Part shown: positions 41,689 to 50,625 of the stretch, in pieces
How the letters are laid out: every line of letters starts with the position of its first letter
Numbering within the stretch: the first letter of the stretch is position 1
Assembly: GCF_900207585.1 (NCBI RefSeq)
Contig: NZ_OAOP01000005.1
Coordinates: 303,804 to 367,803 of the forward strand
DNA: 64,000 bases
From: Bacillus oleivorans
GTDB lineage: Bacteria > Bacillota > Bacilli > Bacillales > JC228
Direction of reading: 5' to 3'
The notes under the pieces: generated by a model
Told to the model about the DNA's origin: nothing
Seen by the model: the letters and a program-made list of their open reading frames with translations, nothing else
The model's database searches: none
Made by a program: the position numbers and the translations under genes

Positions 41689-42756
41689 ATGGATATAAAA
41701 ATCAAGTGGTTGTATAGGCTGGGGATTATCTTACTCACGTTTATATTAATTTATATTTTTTTATTAATTAGAAGCATCTGGCTTCCGCTCTTACAAATTG
41801 TTTTCACGGTTTTAACTCCGTTTGTCATTAGTGCATTTATTTCATACCTTCTTTATCCAACCGTAGAAAAATTACATAAACAAGGCCTCCATCGAGGGCT
41901 GTCGATTTTTATCATATATGTTCTATTTTTCGGGTCAGTAGGATATGGAATTTATAAAGGCGTCCCTCTATTTGTTCATCAATTAAAGGATTTTGTTGAA
42001 AATGCTCCTTATTTTGCCCATCAATATCGAGAGATTGTTCACACATTGGAGCGGGAAACTTCTGCTTTGCCTGCAGAAATAAAGGCCAGGATAAGTGAAG
42101 GTATTGTTATGGCCGAGCTGCTATTAGACCGTCTTTTGGATAAAACGGTGGATATTCTAATAAAAATCGGAAATTCCTTGTTTGTGATTATACTTATACC
42201 GTTTATTTCTTTCTATATGTTAAAAGATATTGAGAAAATAAAGGAGACATTCTGGAAGTTAACCCCCTATAAATGGAGAAATGAAGGAAAACAATTTTTA
42301 TATGATATTGATGAATCGCTGGGACACTACATAAGAGGGCAGTTTACCGTTTGTTTAGCAATGGGACTTATCTCGTTTACACTCTTTTGGATGATTGGGT
42401 TAAAATATCCTCTCCTGCTCGGGATATTCGTTGGTGTAACCAATATTATTCCTTACTTTGGTCCGATTATCGGGGCAATCCCTTCTGTGATTATTGCGGC
42501 AACGATGTCAATTAAGTTAGTGATTTACAGTCTCATTATCATCCTGGTGCTGCAATTTTTAGAAGGAAACATTCTATCGCCTTACATAGTTGGAAAGAGC
42601 CTTCATATGCATCCCTTATTAATCATTGCTGCATTGCTTGCTGGCGGTGAGATAGGAGGCATCATCGGACTCCTTATTGCAGTGCCATTGCTTGCAATCG
42701 TAAAGGTGACTCTTTTCCATATCAAGCTTAGGTTTATTGATAAAGTCAGAATCTGA
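41689..42756 (+). CDS. yrrI: AI-2E family membrane transporter (YrrI-like)
   Basis: The 355-residue protein has about eight transmembrane helices and the AI-2E (UPF0118) family blocks SYLLYPTVEKL, GQFTVCLAMG, NIIPYFGPIIGAIPS and ILSPYIVGKSLHMHPL. Members include sodium/proton antiporters and the E. coli AI-2 exporter; the substrate here is unknown. I start at ATG 41689, 7 bases after GAGGGGG; ATG 41683 is too close to it. It precedes the alaS promoter as in B. subtilis. Confidence 0.87.
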   Translation: MDIKIKWLYRLGIILLTFILIYIFLLIRSIWLPLLQIVFTVLTPFVISAFISYLLYPTVEKLHKQGLHRGLSIFIIYVLFFGSVGYGIYKGVPLFVHQLKDFVENAPYFAHQYREIVHTLERETSALPAEIKARISEGIVMAELLLDRLLDKTVDILIKIGNSLFVIILIPFISFYMLKDIEKIKETFWKLTPYKWRNEGKQFLYDIDESLGHYIRGQFTVCLAMGLISFTLFWMIGLKYPLLLGIFVGVTNIIPYFGPIIGAIPSVIIAATMSIKLVIYSLIIILVLQFLEGNILSPYIVGKSLHMHPLLIIAALLAGGEIGGIIGLLIAVPLLAIVKVTLFHIKLRFIDKVRI

Positions 42757-42762
42757 GAAACG

Positions 42763-42792
42763 TTGACAAATCTATTTACTGTCCACTATAAT
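42763..42792 (+). promoter_or_regulatory. Sigma-A promoter of alaS
   Basis: TTGACA 42763-42768, 18-base spacer, TATAAT 42787-42792; both boxes are perfect. Confidence 0.88.
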
Positions 42793-42798
42793 TTGCGT

Positions 42799-43063
42799 AT
42801 ACATTTGGATATAGAAAAACAAAGAAGGAACCAAGTACGTTACAGACCATCTGCATGCTTTTATACAAGGCAGGGAAGAGAGGAATCTCCACAGGCTGAA
42901 AGGGATTCTAGATGAAGGGTAACCGAAGCTATTCCAGAGTGCAGCTAAAACCTGCCGTTTGCCGCGTTAAGGTATGGAGTGATGAGGAGAATAATTGTCC
43001 TCATAACCAGGGTGGTACCGCGAGTTAGCTCTCGTCCCTGTTACAGGGATTGAGGGCTTTTTA
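42799..43063 (+). promoter_or_regulatory. T-box riboswitch of alaS
   Basis: The invariant AGGGTGGTACCGCG is at 43009-43022, followed by a terminator with arms 43027-43040 and 43044-43058 and a T run. The GAA of the specifier loop is followed directly by GCT (42928-42930), an alanine codon, consistent with sensing uncharged tRNA-Ala. Confidence 0.94.
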
Positions 43064-43097
43064 TTTTGGAGAAAAATATAAACAGGAGGATGAAAAA

Positions 43098-45731
43098 ATG
43101 AAGTATATTTCTGGAAATGACATTAGAAAAATGTTTCTCGATTTTTTTGCTGAAAAGGGACATCGGGTGGAACCGAGCGCATCTTTAATTCCGCATGAAG
43201 ATCCTTCTTTGCTTTGGATTAACAGCGGCGTAGCTACCTTGAAGAAATATTTTGATGGAAGGGTAATTCCTGATAATCCGCGTATTACCAATGCACAAAA
43301 ATCAATCCGGACCAACGATATTGAGAATGTTGGAAAAACAGCACGTCACCATACTTTCTTCGAAATGCTCGGAAACTTTTCAATTGGCGAGTATTTTAAA
43401 GAGGAAGCGATTGATTGGGCTTGGGAGTTTTTAACCAGTCCAAAATGGATTGGGTTTGAACCGGAAAAACTTTCGGTGACGATTCATCCAGAAGATAACG
43501 AAGCTTTTGAACTTTGGAACAAGAAAATTGGAATCCCGAAAGAAAGAATTATTCGCTTAGAAGGCAACTTCTGGGATATTGGTGAAGGCCCAAGCGGTCC
43601 GAACACAGAAATATTTTATGACAGAGGGCCTCAATATGGCGATGACCCGAATGATCCTGAGCTCTACCCGGGCGGTGAAAATGATCGCTATTTAGAAGTT
43701 TGGAATCTAGTATTTTCTCAATTCAACCATAATCCGGATGGAACCTATACACCCCTTCCAAAGAAAAACATCGATACTGGGATGGGGTTAGAAAGGATGA
43801 CATCTGTTGTTCAAAATACACCAACCAATTTTGAAACTGATTTGTTTATGCCGATCATTCAAGCAACTGAAGAAATAGCAAATATTGAATACGGCAAAAA
43901 TGAGGAACAGACGGTTGGATTTAAAGTGATTGCCGACCATATTCGAACCGTTTCATTTGCTGTTGGCGACGGTGCTTTGCCTTCCAATGAAGGGCGAGGT
44001 TATGTCTTGCGCCGTTTGCTCAGAAGAGCAGTCCGTTATGGAAAGGTGCTTGGTATTGATGAGCCGTTCTTATATAAACTGGTACCAGTAGTCGGTTCGA
44101 TTATGGAGAGCTTCTATCCGGAAGTCAATCAAAAGCAAGAGTTTATCCAGCAAGTGATTCGTACAGAAGAAGAAAGATTCCATGAAACCTTAAATGAGGG
44201 AATCAGCCATATTAGCGATATTATCGAGCGTCTAAAAGATAAAGGCGAAGCTATGATCCCAGGGACAGATGTATTTAAGCTATATGATACGTATGGTTTT
44301 CCAGTTGAATTAACAGCTGAGTATGCCGAGGAAGCTGGGTTAAAAATTGACATTGAAGGCTTTGAAGCAGAAATGGAACAGCAGCGTGCACGTGCAAGAG
44401 CAGCTAGACAAGATGTTGGCTCTATGCAGGTCCAAGGCGGTGTATTATCAGAGCTAAAAATGGATAGCGAGTTCGTCGGATATGAAACGCTTGAAACTGA
44501 AAGTAATATCGAAGCGATTATTGTAAATGGAGAACTCGTAAAAGAGGTTTCAGAAGGAAAAGAAGCATATCTGATTTTAAATAAAACTCCTTTCTATGCA
44601 GAAAGCGGGGGGCAAATTGGCGATAAAGGTGTAATACAGTCTCCAAGTGTAAGGGTGGAAGTTTTAGATGTGCAAAAGGCACCAAACGGACAAAACCTGC
44701 ACCGTGTGAAAATCGTTTCTGGCGAGCTTACTGAAGGCATGGAAGTAGCAGCAAAAGTGAACCATGAATCGAGAAAAGATATCATAAAAAATCACACGGC
44801 TACCCATCTGTTGCATCAAGCATTAAAAGATGTATTGGGAAGCCATGTAAACCAAGCCGGATCACTTGTAGAGCCAACGAGATTACGATTTGACTTCTCT
44901 CATTTCGGCCAAATCTCTGAAGAAGAACTCGACAAAATCGAGGAAATCGTTAATGAAAAGATTTGGGAGAGCATTGATGTTAAAGTTTTCCATAAATCAA
45001 TAAATGAAGCAAAAGAAATGGGAGCTATGGCTTTATTCGGCGAAAAATACGGAGACATCGTCCGTGTTGTCCAAGTCGGTGATTACAGCCTGGAATTATG
45101 TGGCGGCTGCCATGTAACGAATACTTCGGCTATCGGATTGTTTAAAGTTGTTTCTGAAGGCGGAATTGGAGCAGGGACCCGCAGAATTGAAGCAGTAACA
45201 GGAAAAGCAGCATACAAGCGTCTCAATGAACAAATCCAAATCTTACATGAAACAAGTCAGCTATTAAAAGTACAGCCCAAAGATGTCGTCGCAAAAATAC
45301 AAGGTCTTCAGGCTGATTTGAAAGAATTAGAACGAGAAAACGAATCATTAAAAGCTAAAATTGGTCATATTGAAGCTGGCGGCTTACTGGATTCTGTAAA
45401 GGATATAAATGGAGTAAAACTCATTGCCAAAAAAATAGCAGGTTCAGATATGAATCAGCTTCGTAATATGGTTGATGATTTAAAAGAAAAACTGGGCTCA
45501 GGTGTTATTCTTTTAGGAACAGCTAGTGATGATAAAGTTCAATTAATAGCAGGAGTAACGAAAGACCTTGTCGAAAAAGGCTACCATGCAGGAAAATTAA
45601 TAAAAGAAGCTGCTGCGATTTGTGGCGGTGGAGGCGGAGGCCGTCCCGATATGGCTCAAGCTGGCGGAAAAAATCCAGAAAAACTGGATGAAGCAATCCA
45701 CTTTGCAGAAGAATGGGTAAAATCCGTTTGA
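43098..45731 (+). CDS. alaS: Alanyl-tRNA synthetase
   Basis: AlaRS charges tRNA-Ala and edits Ser/Gly mischarging. The 877-residue protein has the class II catalytic domain (about 1-240), a tRNA-recognition region, the editing domain with zinc ligands in HTATHLLH and CGGCH, and a C-terminal coiled coil plus DHHA1-type C-Ala domain ([15 protein letters not shown]). ATG 43098 with CAGGAGG upstream is chosen because an ATG at 43050 lies inside the T-box terminator. Confidence 0.97.
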   Translation: MKYISGNDIRKMFLDFFAEKGHRVEPSASLIPHEDPSLLWINSGVATLKKYFDGRVIPDNPRITNAQKSIRTNDIENVGKTARHHTFFEMLGNFSIGEYFKEEAIDWAWEFLTSPKWIGFEPEKLSVTIHPEDNEAFELWNKKIGIPKERIIRLEGNFWDIGEGPSGPNTEIFYDRGPQYGDDPNDPELYPGGENDRYLEVWNLVFSQFNHNPDGTYTPLPKKNIDTGMGLERMTSVVQNTPTNFETDLFMPIIQATEEIANIEYGKNEEQTVGFKVIADHIRTVSFAVGDGALPSNEGRGYVLRRLLRRAVRYGKVLGIDEPFLYKLVPVVGSIMESFYPEVNQKQEFIQQVIRTEEERFHETLNEGISHISDIIERLKDKGEAMIPGTDVFKLYDTYGFPVELTAEYAEEAGLKIDIEGFEAEMEQQRARARAARQDVGSMQVQGGVLSELKMDSEFVGYETLETESNIEAIIVNGELVKEVSEGKEAYLILNKTPFYAESGGQIGDKGVIQSPSVRVEVLDVQKAPNGQNLHRVKIVSGELTEGMEVAAKVNHESRKDIIKNHTATHLLHQALKDVLGSHVNQAGSLVEPTRLRFDFSHFGQISEEELDKIEEIVNEKIWESIDVKVFHKSINEAKEMGAMALFGEKYGDIVRVVQVGDYSLELCGGCHVTNTSAIGLFKVVSEGGIGAGTRRIEAVTGKAAYKRLNEQIQILHETSQLLKVQPKDVVAKIQGLQADLKELERENESLKAKIGHIEAGGLLDSVKDINGVKLIAKKIAGSDMNQLRNMVDDLKEKLGSGVILLGTASDDKVQLIAGVTKDLVEKGYHAGKLIKEAAAICGGGGGGRPDMAQAGGKNPEKLDEAIHFAEEWVKSV

Positions 45732-45787
45732 TTCCTTCTGGAAGTAGTGTAAAATGAAGGTAACTTCTGGATAGGTCAATCTTTCCA

Positions 45788-45881
45788 AAGGGAGAAGAAT
45801 GTTTCTCCCTTAGAAAGTAGAAGGTAGATAGGTTCTTACTGGTAGAGGGGTCTCGATTACGGTCAATGCTTAGCCAGTGAG
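45788..45881 (+). promoter_or_regulatory. Structured untranslated leader before ireB
   Basis: Two hairpins are visible: AAGGGAGAA/TTCTCCCTT (45788-45796 with 45803-45811, 9 bp, no T run) and CTTACTGG/CCAGTGAG (45835-45842 with 45874-45881, one G-T pair). The second is followed by AGTCCGGGAAAAGTCCG. They fill most of the gap between alaS and ireB. No known riboswitch class is recognised. Confidence 0.4.
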
Positions 45882-45922
45882 TCCGGGAAAAGTCCGTCTG
45901 AAGAAAGATGAGGTGCTAGTCT

Positions 45923-46189
45923 TTGAGCTCTTTTGATAAAACGATGCAATTTAACTTTCCGGAAGAACCTGTGGAACACGATGTCAAGGAGGTTCTGCTT
46001 CATGTTTATGAAGCATTACAAGAAAAGGGATATAACCCGATTAATCAGATTGTAGGCTATTTGCTTTCGGGTGACCCAGCCTATATCCCGAGACATAAAG
46101 ATGCTCGGAATATCATACGGAAGCTTGAAAGAGATGATATTATTGAAGAATTAGTCAAATCGTATTTAAAGGACGAACGTGAGGGTTAA
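45923..46189 (+). CDS. ireB: IreB family regulatory phosphoprotein (YrzL)
   Basis: The 88-residue protein (family DUF965) starts with TTG 45923 after GAGGTG and matches B. subtilis YrzL, with [20 protein letters not shown] and [20 protein letters not shown]. In Enterococcus, IreB is phosphorylated by the Ser/Thr kinase IreK and lowers cephalosporin resistance. Conserved Thr residues near the N-terminus (DKTMQFNF) could be the sites. It begins the conserved ireB-ruvX-yrzB operon. Confidence 0.92.
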   Translation: MSSFDKTMQFNFPEEPVEHDVKEVLLHVYEALQEKGYNPINQIVGYLLSGDPAYIPRHKDARNIIRKLERDDIIEELVKSYLKDEREG

Positions 46190-46190
46190 T

Positions 46191-46604
46191 ATGCGCATTC
46201 TAGGGTTAGACGTAGGTTCAAAGACAGTTGGTGTCGCTGTCAGTGATGAGCTTGGGTGGACGGCCCAAGGGCTTGAAACGATATCTATTGACGAGGAAGC
46301 TGGTGAATTCGGCTTCGATCGATTGGACAAGCTAATGAAGGAATATGACGTCACCAAAGTGGTTGTGGGCCTTCCCAAAAATATGAACGGTACGATTGGC
46401 CCAAGAGGAGAAGCAAGCCAAGTCTATGCCAGTAAAATTGAAAAAAGATACGGTATCCCGGTTGTATTATGGGATGAGCGCCTGACAACGATGGCAGCTG
46501 AACGCGTTCTTTTAGAAGCTGACGTCAGCCGAAAAAAGCGGAAAAAAGTGATTGATAAAATGGCAGCCCATTTTATCCTGCAAAGCTATTTAAATAGTCA
46601 ATAA
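46191..46604 (+). CDS. ruvX: Holliday junction resolvase-like RNase H fold protein YqgF/RuvX
   Basis: The 137-residue protein (B. subtilis YrrK) has the YqgF RNase H fold with the acidic residues in [25 protein letters not shown] and LWDERLTT. The family takes part in pre-16S rRNA 5'-end maturation and has been proposed as a junction resolvase. ATG 46191 lies just after the ireB stop and matches the family start MRILGLD. All catalytic acids are present. Confidence 0.93.
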   Translation: MRILGLDVGSKTVGVAVSDELGWTAQGLETISIDEEAGEFGFDRLDKLMKEYDVTKVVVGLPKNMNGTIGPRGEASQVYASKIEKRYGIPVVLWDERLTTMAAERVLLEADVSRKKRKKVIDKMAAHFILQSYLNSQ

Positions 46605-46618
46605 TAGGAGGGATTCGA

Positions 46619-46906
46619 ATGGATCACGGAGAAGAAAAGCACATTACAGTATATGATGAAGAGGGTAATGAACAACTTTGTGAGGTATTGTTTACCTTTG
46701 AATCAGAAGAATTCGGCAAGTCATATGTTCTATATTATCCAGTTGGCGCAGATGAGGGCGAAGATGATGAGGAAGAAATTGAGATTATGGCCTCAAGTTT
46801 TACTCCTGGCGAAGAAGGCGGAGAGCTGCAGCCGATTGAAACCGATGAAGAATGGGATATGATTGAAGAAATGCTAGAGACATTTCTGGCAGAAGAAGAG
46901 GAATAA
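46619..46906 (+). CDS. yrzB: DUF1292 family protein (YrzB)
   Basis: The 95-residue protein is strongly acidic and matches DUF1292 ([35 protein letters not shown]). AGGAGGG precedes the ATG. The family is almost always third in the ireB-ruvX-yrzB operon; no activity is known. A perfect terminator follows. Confidence 0.9.
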   Translation: MDHGEEKHITVYDEEGNEQLCEVLFTFESEEFGKSYVLYYPVGADEGEDDEEEIEIMASSFTPGEEGGELQPIETDEEWDMIEEMLETFLAEEEE

Positions 46907-46919
46907 GATAGGGTTTTAT

Positions 46920-46952
46920 AGTAAGACCTCAAACTTGAGGTCTTACTTTTTT
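46920..46952 (+). terminator. Terminator of ireB-ruvX-yrzB
   Basis: GTAAGACCTCAA (46921-46932) pairs with TTGAGGTCTTAC (46935-46946), followed by six T. Confidence 0.93.
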
Positions 46953-47006
46953 CTATGGGGATCATTTTAAAATAACGGAAATTAATATAGCATAGGGCGG
47001 TAATGC

Positions 47007-47034
47007 TTGACAGATAATAGATGACTTGTAAAAT
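47007..47034 (+). promoter_or_regulatory. Sigma-A-like promoter far upstream of mltG
   Basis: TTGACA 47007-47012, 16-base spacer, TAAAAT 47029-47034. A transcript starting near 47041 would carry about 270 untranslated bases before mltG. Confidence 0.65.
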
Positions 47035-47040
47035 ACTAAT

Positions 47041-47250
47041 GAAGCGGGTCTTTTTTCATACTTTAAGAAAGTATAAAATTTTTGCTGCGAAGTAGATTCG
47101 ACCTAGTGAAAATTTTAAAGGAATTAAGTACGACAGGCAGGAAGCCTTAGTCAAGCTATACATCAGGACGTGGCGTTTCGAGCTTGATAAGTGCAACTAG
47201 GCTATCGCCTAAAGGCTTTGTTCTAGCCAAGTTTTCATATAGACCGCTTT
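47041..47250 (+). other. Unassigned structured segment upstream of mltG
   Basis: No reading frame is supported. Several pairings stand out: ATACTTT/AAAGTAT near 47058-47074, two AAAATTTT blocks about 33 bases apart enclosing CGAA/TTCG, GCCTTAGT with ACTAGGC and CAAGCT with AGCTTG (near 47143-47156 and 47180-47202), and AGGC/GCCT at 47199-47210. It may be a long structured leader, a small RNA, or the remains of a mobile element. I do not recognise a family. Confidence 0.4.
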
Positions 47251-47313
47251 GATAAGGGGAAAAAGAATCGGAAAAAATAGTGGATAAATAGCTCAGTAAG
47301 TGGGTGAAAAACA

Positions 47314-48453
47314 ATGAAGAGCACAGATGAGAAACAAAATAATAAAGAAAACATGAAAGAAAAAATGCTGGAAAAACAACGTGAAGCGAAAACGGTAAGG
47401 AGAATCGTTTTTATTATTACGGTTACTCTGTTCTTATTTTTAGGCGGAGCCGGTTTAGGCGGCATTCTCTATGTAAGTTCCGCACTAAAACCTGTAGATC
47501 CCGAGAGCAGAGAATATAAAAATATTGAAATACCTATTGGGTCTAGTGTTACCTCTATTGCCAATATTTTGGAGGACGGCAATATTATTAAGGATGGGAC
47601 CATCTTTAAATACTACATAAAGTTTAAAAACGAATCGGGCTTCCAAGCGGGACAATATGAACTTTCGCCTTCAATGACGTTTGACCAGATCATCGAAAGT
47701 CTAAAGACCGGCAGAGTGATAAGGGAAGTTGATTTTAAAGTAACTGTTCCCGAAGGTTTATGGTTAGAAGATATTGCAGGAAAGATTGCAAAACAAACCG
47801 GACAAACCCAGGAAGAAGTTTTTGCTACTTTAAATGATCCTGCCTTTATAGAGCAGATGATGGAAGAGTTCCCGTTTATATTGACCGAAGACATTTTAAA
47901 TGAATCGATTAAATATCCGCTTGAAGGATATTTGTTCCCTGCCACATATTCATACTATGAAGATGAAAATACAGTCGAAGCCATTGTACGCAAGATGTTA
48001 TCCAAGACATCCGATGTCCTCATGGAATACCAGGGGATGCTAGAAGAAAAACAACTCACGGTTCATGAGGCTCTGACGTTAGCCTCTTTAATTGAAGAAG
48101 AGGCAACTGAATCCGTAGATCGTCATTTGATTTCTAGTGTATTTTACAATCGTATTGAAATCGGGATGCCATTACAAACAGATCCAACAGTCCTGTATGC
48201 GAAGGGAGAACACCAGGAACGGACACTTTATGAAGATTTAGAAATAGACTCTCCATATAATACGTATATTCATACTGGGTTACCGCCGGGTCCTATTTCA
48301 AATGCAGGAGTTTCGTCGATAGAAGCGGCGTTAAATCCGGAAGTGACGAAGTATTTATATTTCCTTGCTACCCCAGAAGGTGAAGTACTTTTCTCTGAAA
48401 CCCTTGAGGAGCATAATATTAAAAAAGCAGAGCATATTTCAAGTGAAACATAA
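47314..48453 (+). CDS. mltG: Endolytic murein transglycosylase MltG
   Basis: MltG cuts nascent peptidoglycan glycan strands at the membrane, acting as a terminase. The 379-residue protein (B. subtilis YrrL) has a short basic cytoplasmic tail, one transmembrane helix (about 29-52), a LysM-like subdomain (about 65-125) and the YceG catalytic domain with ALTLASLIEEEAT (catalytic Glu), VFYNRIEIGMPLQTDPTV and TGLPPGPISNAG. GTGGGTG precedes the ATG. A strong terminator separates it from trmR. Confidence 0.94.
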   Translation: MKSTDEKQNNKENMKEKMLEKQREAKTVRRIVFIITVTLFLFLGGAGLGGILYVSSALKPVDPESREYKNIEIPIGSSVTSIANILEDGNIIKDGTIFKYYIKFKNESGFQAGQYELSPSMTFDQIIESLKTGRVIREVDFKVTVPEGLWLEDIAGKIAKQTGQTQEEVFATLNDPAFIEQMMEEFPFILTEDILNESIKYPLEGYLFPATYSYYEDENTVEAIVRKMLSKTSDVLMEYQGMLEEKQLTVHEALTLASLIEEEATESVDRHLISSVFYNRIEIGMPLQTDPTVLYAKGEHQERTLYEDLEIDSPYNTYIHTGLPPGPISNAGVSSIEAALNPEVTKYLYFLATPEGEVLFSETLEEHNIKKAEHISSET

Positions 48454-48466
48454 AAAAATAGGGGAT

Positions 48467-48497
48467 GGGAAAGAGACTTCTCTTTCCCCTCTTTTTT
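48467..48497 (+). terminator. Terminator of mltG
   Basis: GGGAAAGAG (48467-48475) and CTCTTTCCC (48480-48488) form a perfect 9-bp stem with a 4-base loop, then a T run. Confidence 0.93.
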
Positions 48498-48576
48498 ATG
48501 GTACTATAGGGAAGTTCGTATTTGCTTCATTATGATTCAGTTAGGAATTTGGATCACTAGTAAGGAGGCTTTGCTT

Positions 48577-49224
48577 TTGTCTGGCTCAGATTTTTCTAAT
48601 ATAAAAGCGTATATTGCTCAGTTCCACCCAGAAGAGGATCCATTCTTTCAAAGGATGGAAGAATATGCAAGAGAACATTCCGTTCCGATTATGGAAAAAA
48701 ATGGGTTGCAGGTTATGCTTCATTATTTCCGCATCCTTCAGCCCAAAAAAGTGTTGGAAATTGGCACGGCAATCGGATATTCAGCCTTGAAAATGTTAGA
48801 AGCTTGTCCAGAAAGCCATATTGTTACAATTGAGAGAGATCTTAATCGGGTAGCAGAGGCGAACCAATTCATTATGGAAAAAAATCAAAACATTACAATA
48901 TTGGCGGGGGATGCTCTAGAAATTTCTGAAGAAGCAGCCAAGCACGGACCTTATGATATTTTGTTTATAGATGCTGCCAAAGGGCAGTATCAAAAATTTT
49001 TTGAACTATACAGTCCCTATGTTGAAAAAGGTGGCTTTATTTTTTCTGATAATGTATTATTCAAAGGGTTGGTTGCAAGTAGAGATCAAGGATTGAATAA
49101 GCGGATTGAAAAAATGATAGCTAAGATTCAATCCTATAATGAATGGCTTCATTCCCATCCTTCCTATGATACTATTTTACTCCCGGTTGGAGATGGACTA
49201 GCCGTTTCAAGAAAAAAGGAATAA
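48577..49224 (+). CDS. trmR: tRNA 5-hydroxyuridine methyltransferase TrmR (YrrM)
   Basis: TrmR methylates 5-hydroxyuridine at the tRNA wobble position using SAM, forming mo5U. The 215-residue protein has the O-methyltransferase family 3 fold: VLEIGTAIGYSALKM (SAM site), TIERD, LFIDAAKGQYQKFF and IFSDNVLFKG (metal site). TTG 48577 lies 8 bases after AAGGAGG and gives the length of B. subtilis YrrM; TTG 48571 is too near the SD. In B. subtilis peptidase genes yrrN and yrrO lie between this gene and udk; here udk follows directly. Confidence 0.9.
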   Translation: MSGSDFSNIKAYIAQFHPEEDPFFQRMEEYAREHSVPIMEKNGLQVMLHYFRILQPKKVLEIGTAIGYSALKMLEACPESHIVTIERDLNRVAEANQFIMEKNQNITILAGDALEISEEAAKHGPYDILFIDAAKGQYQKFFELYSPYVEKGGFIFSDNVLFKGLVASRDQGLNKRIEKMIAKIQSYNEWLHSHPSYDTILLPVGDGLAVSRKKE

Positions 49225-49322
49225 ACTGTTTTTTATGTATTTGTATGGAAAATCAAAAATTAGGTAAACTTACCTGTTATAGGTACTAAATCCTGTTGAT
49301 TTAATGAGAAAGGAGCACTAGT

Positions 49323-49958
49323 ATGAGAGCGAAGCCGGTTGTCATCGGAGTTGCTGGAGGATCTGGGTCAGGCAAAACAAGTGTTACAAAGGCGATCTAT
49401 GATAGATTCCAGGGTCATTCAATCCTTGGACTTGAGCAAGACTCATATTATAGGGACCAATCTCATTTACCTTTTGAAGAAAGACTTTTAACGAATTATG
49501 ATCATCCGCTTGCATTTGATAACGATTTGCTGATAGACCATATAGAAAAACTGATTAACTACATTCCAATTGAGAAGCCTGTTTATGATTACAGTCTTCA
49601 TACACGTTCTAATGAAGTTATAAGAGTGGCGCCAAAAGACGTTATTATATTGGAAGGTATATTAGTTTTAGAAGACGAACGACTTCGAGATCTAATGGAT
49701 ATAAAACTTTTTGTTGATACGGATGCAGATTTACGCATAATCCGTAGAATACTAAGAGATATTCAAGAAAGAGGACGTTCGATTGATTCGGTCATAGATC
49801 AGTATATTAATGTCGTCAGACCGATGCATAATCAGTTTATTGAACCGACTAAGCGTTATGCAGATGTCATTATCCCTGAGGGGGGACAAAATTATGTAGC
49901 CATTGACTTGATGGTTACAAAAATTCAAACAATTCTTGAACAAAAATCATTTTTATGA
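49323..49958 (+). CDS. udk: Uridine kinase
   Basis: Udk phosphorylates uridine and cytidine in pyrimidine salvage. The 211-residue protein has the P-loop GGSGSGKT (12-19), the YDHPLAFD nucleoside-site motif, and LEGILVL and [12 protein letters not shown] segments. AAAGGAG precedes the ATG. It is followed by a short palindromic terminator and greA, the same order as B. subtilis. Confidence 0.97.
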   Translation: MRAKPVVIGVAGGSGSGKTSVTKAIYDRFQGHSILGLEQDSYYRDQSHLPFEERLLTNYDHPLAFDNDLLIDHIEKLINYIPIEKPVYDYSLHTRSNEVIRVAPKDVIILEGILVLEDERLRDLMDIKLFVDTDADLRIIRRILRDIQERGRSIDSVIDQYINVVRPMHNQFIEPTKRYADVIIPEGGQNYVAIDLMVTKIQTILEQKSFL

Positions 49959-50015
49959 AACAATAGCATATGAATATGGACAATAGGGCACTAAAAAAAG
50001 CGCAATTATTTAAAG

Positions 50016-50042
50016 GGTGCGATAATTATCGCATTCTTTTTC
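50016..50042 (+). terminator. Terminator of udk
   Basis: TGCGATAATTATCGCA (50018-50033) is a perfect palindrome followed by TTCTTTTT. Confidence 0.8.
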
Positions 50043-50102
50043 TGTACCCACTAGATAGTAGAAAAAAATGGTTTTTATGGATTGAAGGAGCGTGAAGGAA
50101 AC

Positions 50103-50579
50103 ATGGCACAAGAAAAAGTATTCCCGATGACAAAAGCGGGGAAAGAAAAATTAGAACAAGAACTAGAACATTTAAAAACAGTAAAGAGAAAAGAAGTCGT
50201 AGAGAGAATAAAAATTGCCCGCAGCTTCGGTGACCTTTCTGAGAACTCAGAGTATGATTCTGCAAAAGAAGAACAGGCATTTGTAGAAGGCAGAATCACT
50301 ACTTTAGAAAATATGATTCGCAATGCAAAAATTATTGAAGAAGATGAAATGAATTCAGATATGGTTTCATTAGGTAAATCTGTAACATTTGTTGAACTTC
50401 CTGATGGTGAAGAAGAAACATATACGATTGTAGGAAGTGCTGAAGCAGATCCTTTTGAAGGGAAAATCTCAAATGACTCGCCAATAGCCAAAAGCTTACT
50501 CGGCAAAAAGGTTGGAGATGAAGTAGCAGTTCAAACTCCAGGCGGAGAAATGAATGTAAAAATAGTATCTATTAGCTAG
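50103..50579 (+). CDS. greA: Transcription elongation factor GreA
   Basis: GreA enters the RNA polymerase secondary channel and triggers cleavage of backtracked RNA. The 158-residue protein has the N-terminal coiled coil (about 8-75) with the acidic tip in [18 protein letters not shown] and a C-terminal FKBP-like domain ([16 protein letters not shown]). ATG 50103 with GAAGGAAAC upstream gives the family length; an ATG 7 codons earlier is unsupported. Confidence 0.97.
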   Translation: MAQEKVFPMTKAGKEKLEQELEHLKTVKRKEVVERIKIARSFGDLSENSEYDSAKEEQAFVEGRITTLENMIRNAKIIEEDEMNSDMVSLGKSVTFVELPDGEEETYTIVGSAEADPFEGKISNDSPIAKSLLGKKVGDEVAVQTPGGEMNVKIVSIS

Positions 50580-50592
50580 TCTAAAGTTACCG

Positions 50593-50619
50593 CACCTCGT
50601 CAACACTGTTGGCGAGGTG
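50593..50619 (+). promoter_or_regulatory. Hairpin covering the pbpI ribosome-binding site
   Basis: CACCTCG plus CAAC (50593-50604) pair with GTTG plus CGAGGTG (50608-50619) around an ACT loop with a single mismatch. The 3' arm holds GAGGTG, which is the SD of pbpI (start 50626). It may act as a weak greA terminator or as a translation block. Confidence 0.55.
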
Positions 50620-50625
50620 TATTTT

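Noticed and set aside
43050..43097. Upstream ATG for alaS at 43050
   Set aside because: It lies in the 3' arm of the T-box terminator and has no SD; the ATG at 43098 follows CAGGAGG and matches homologues.
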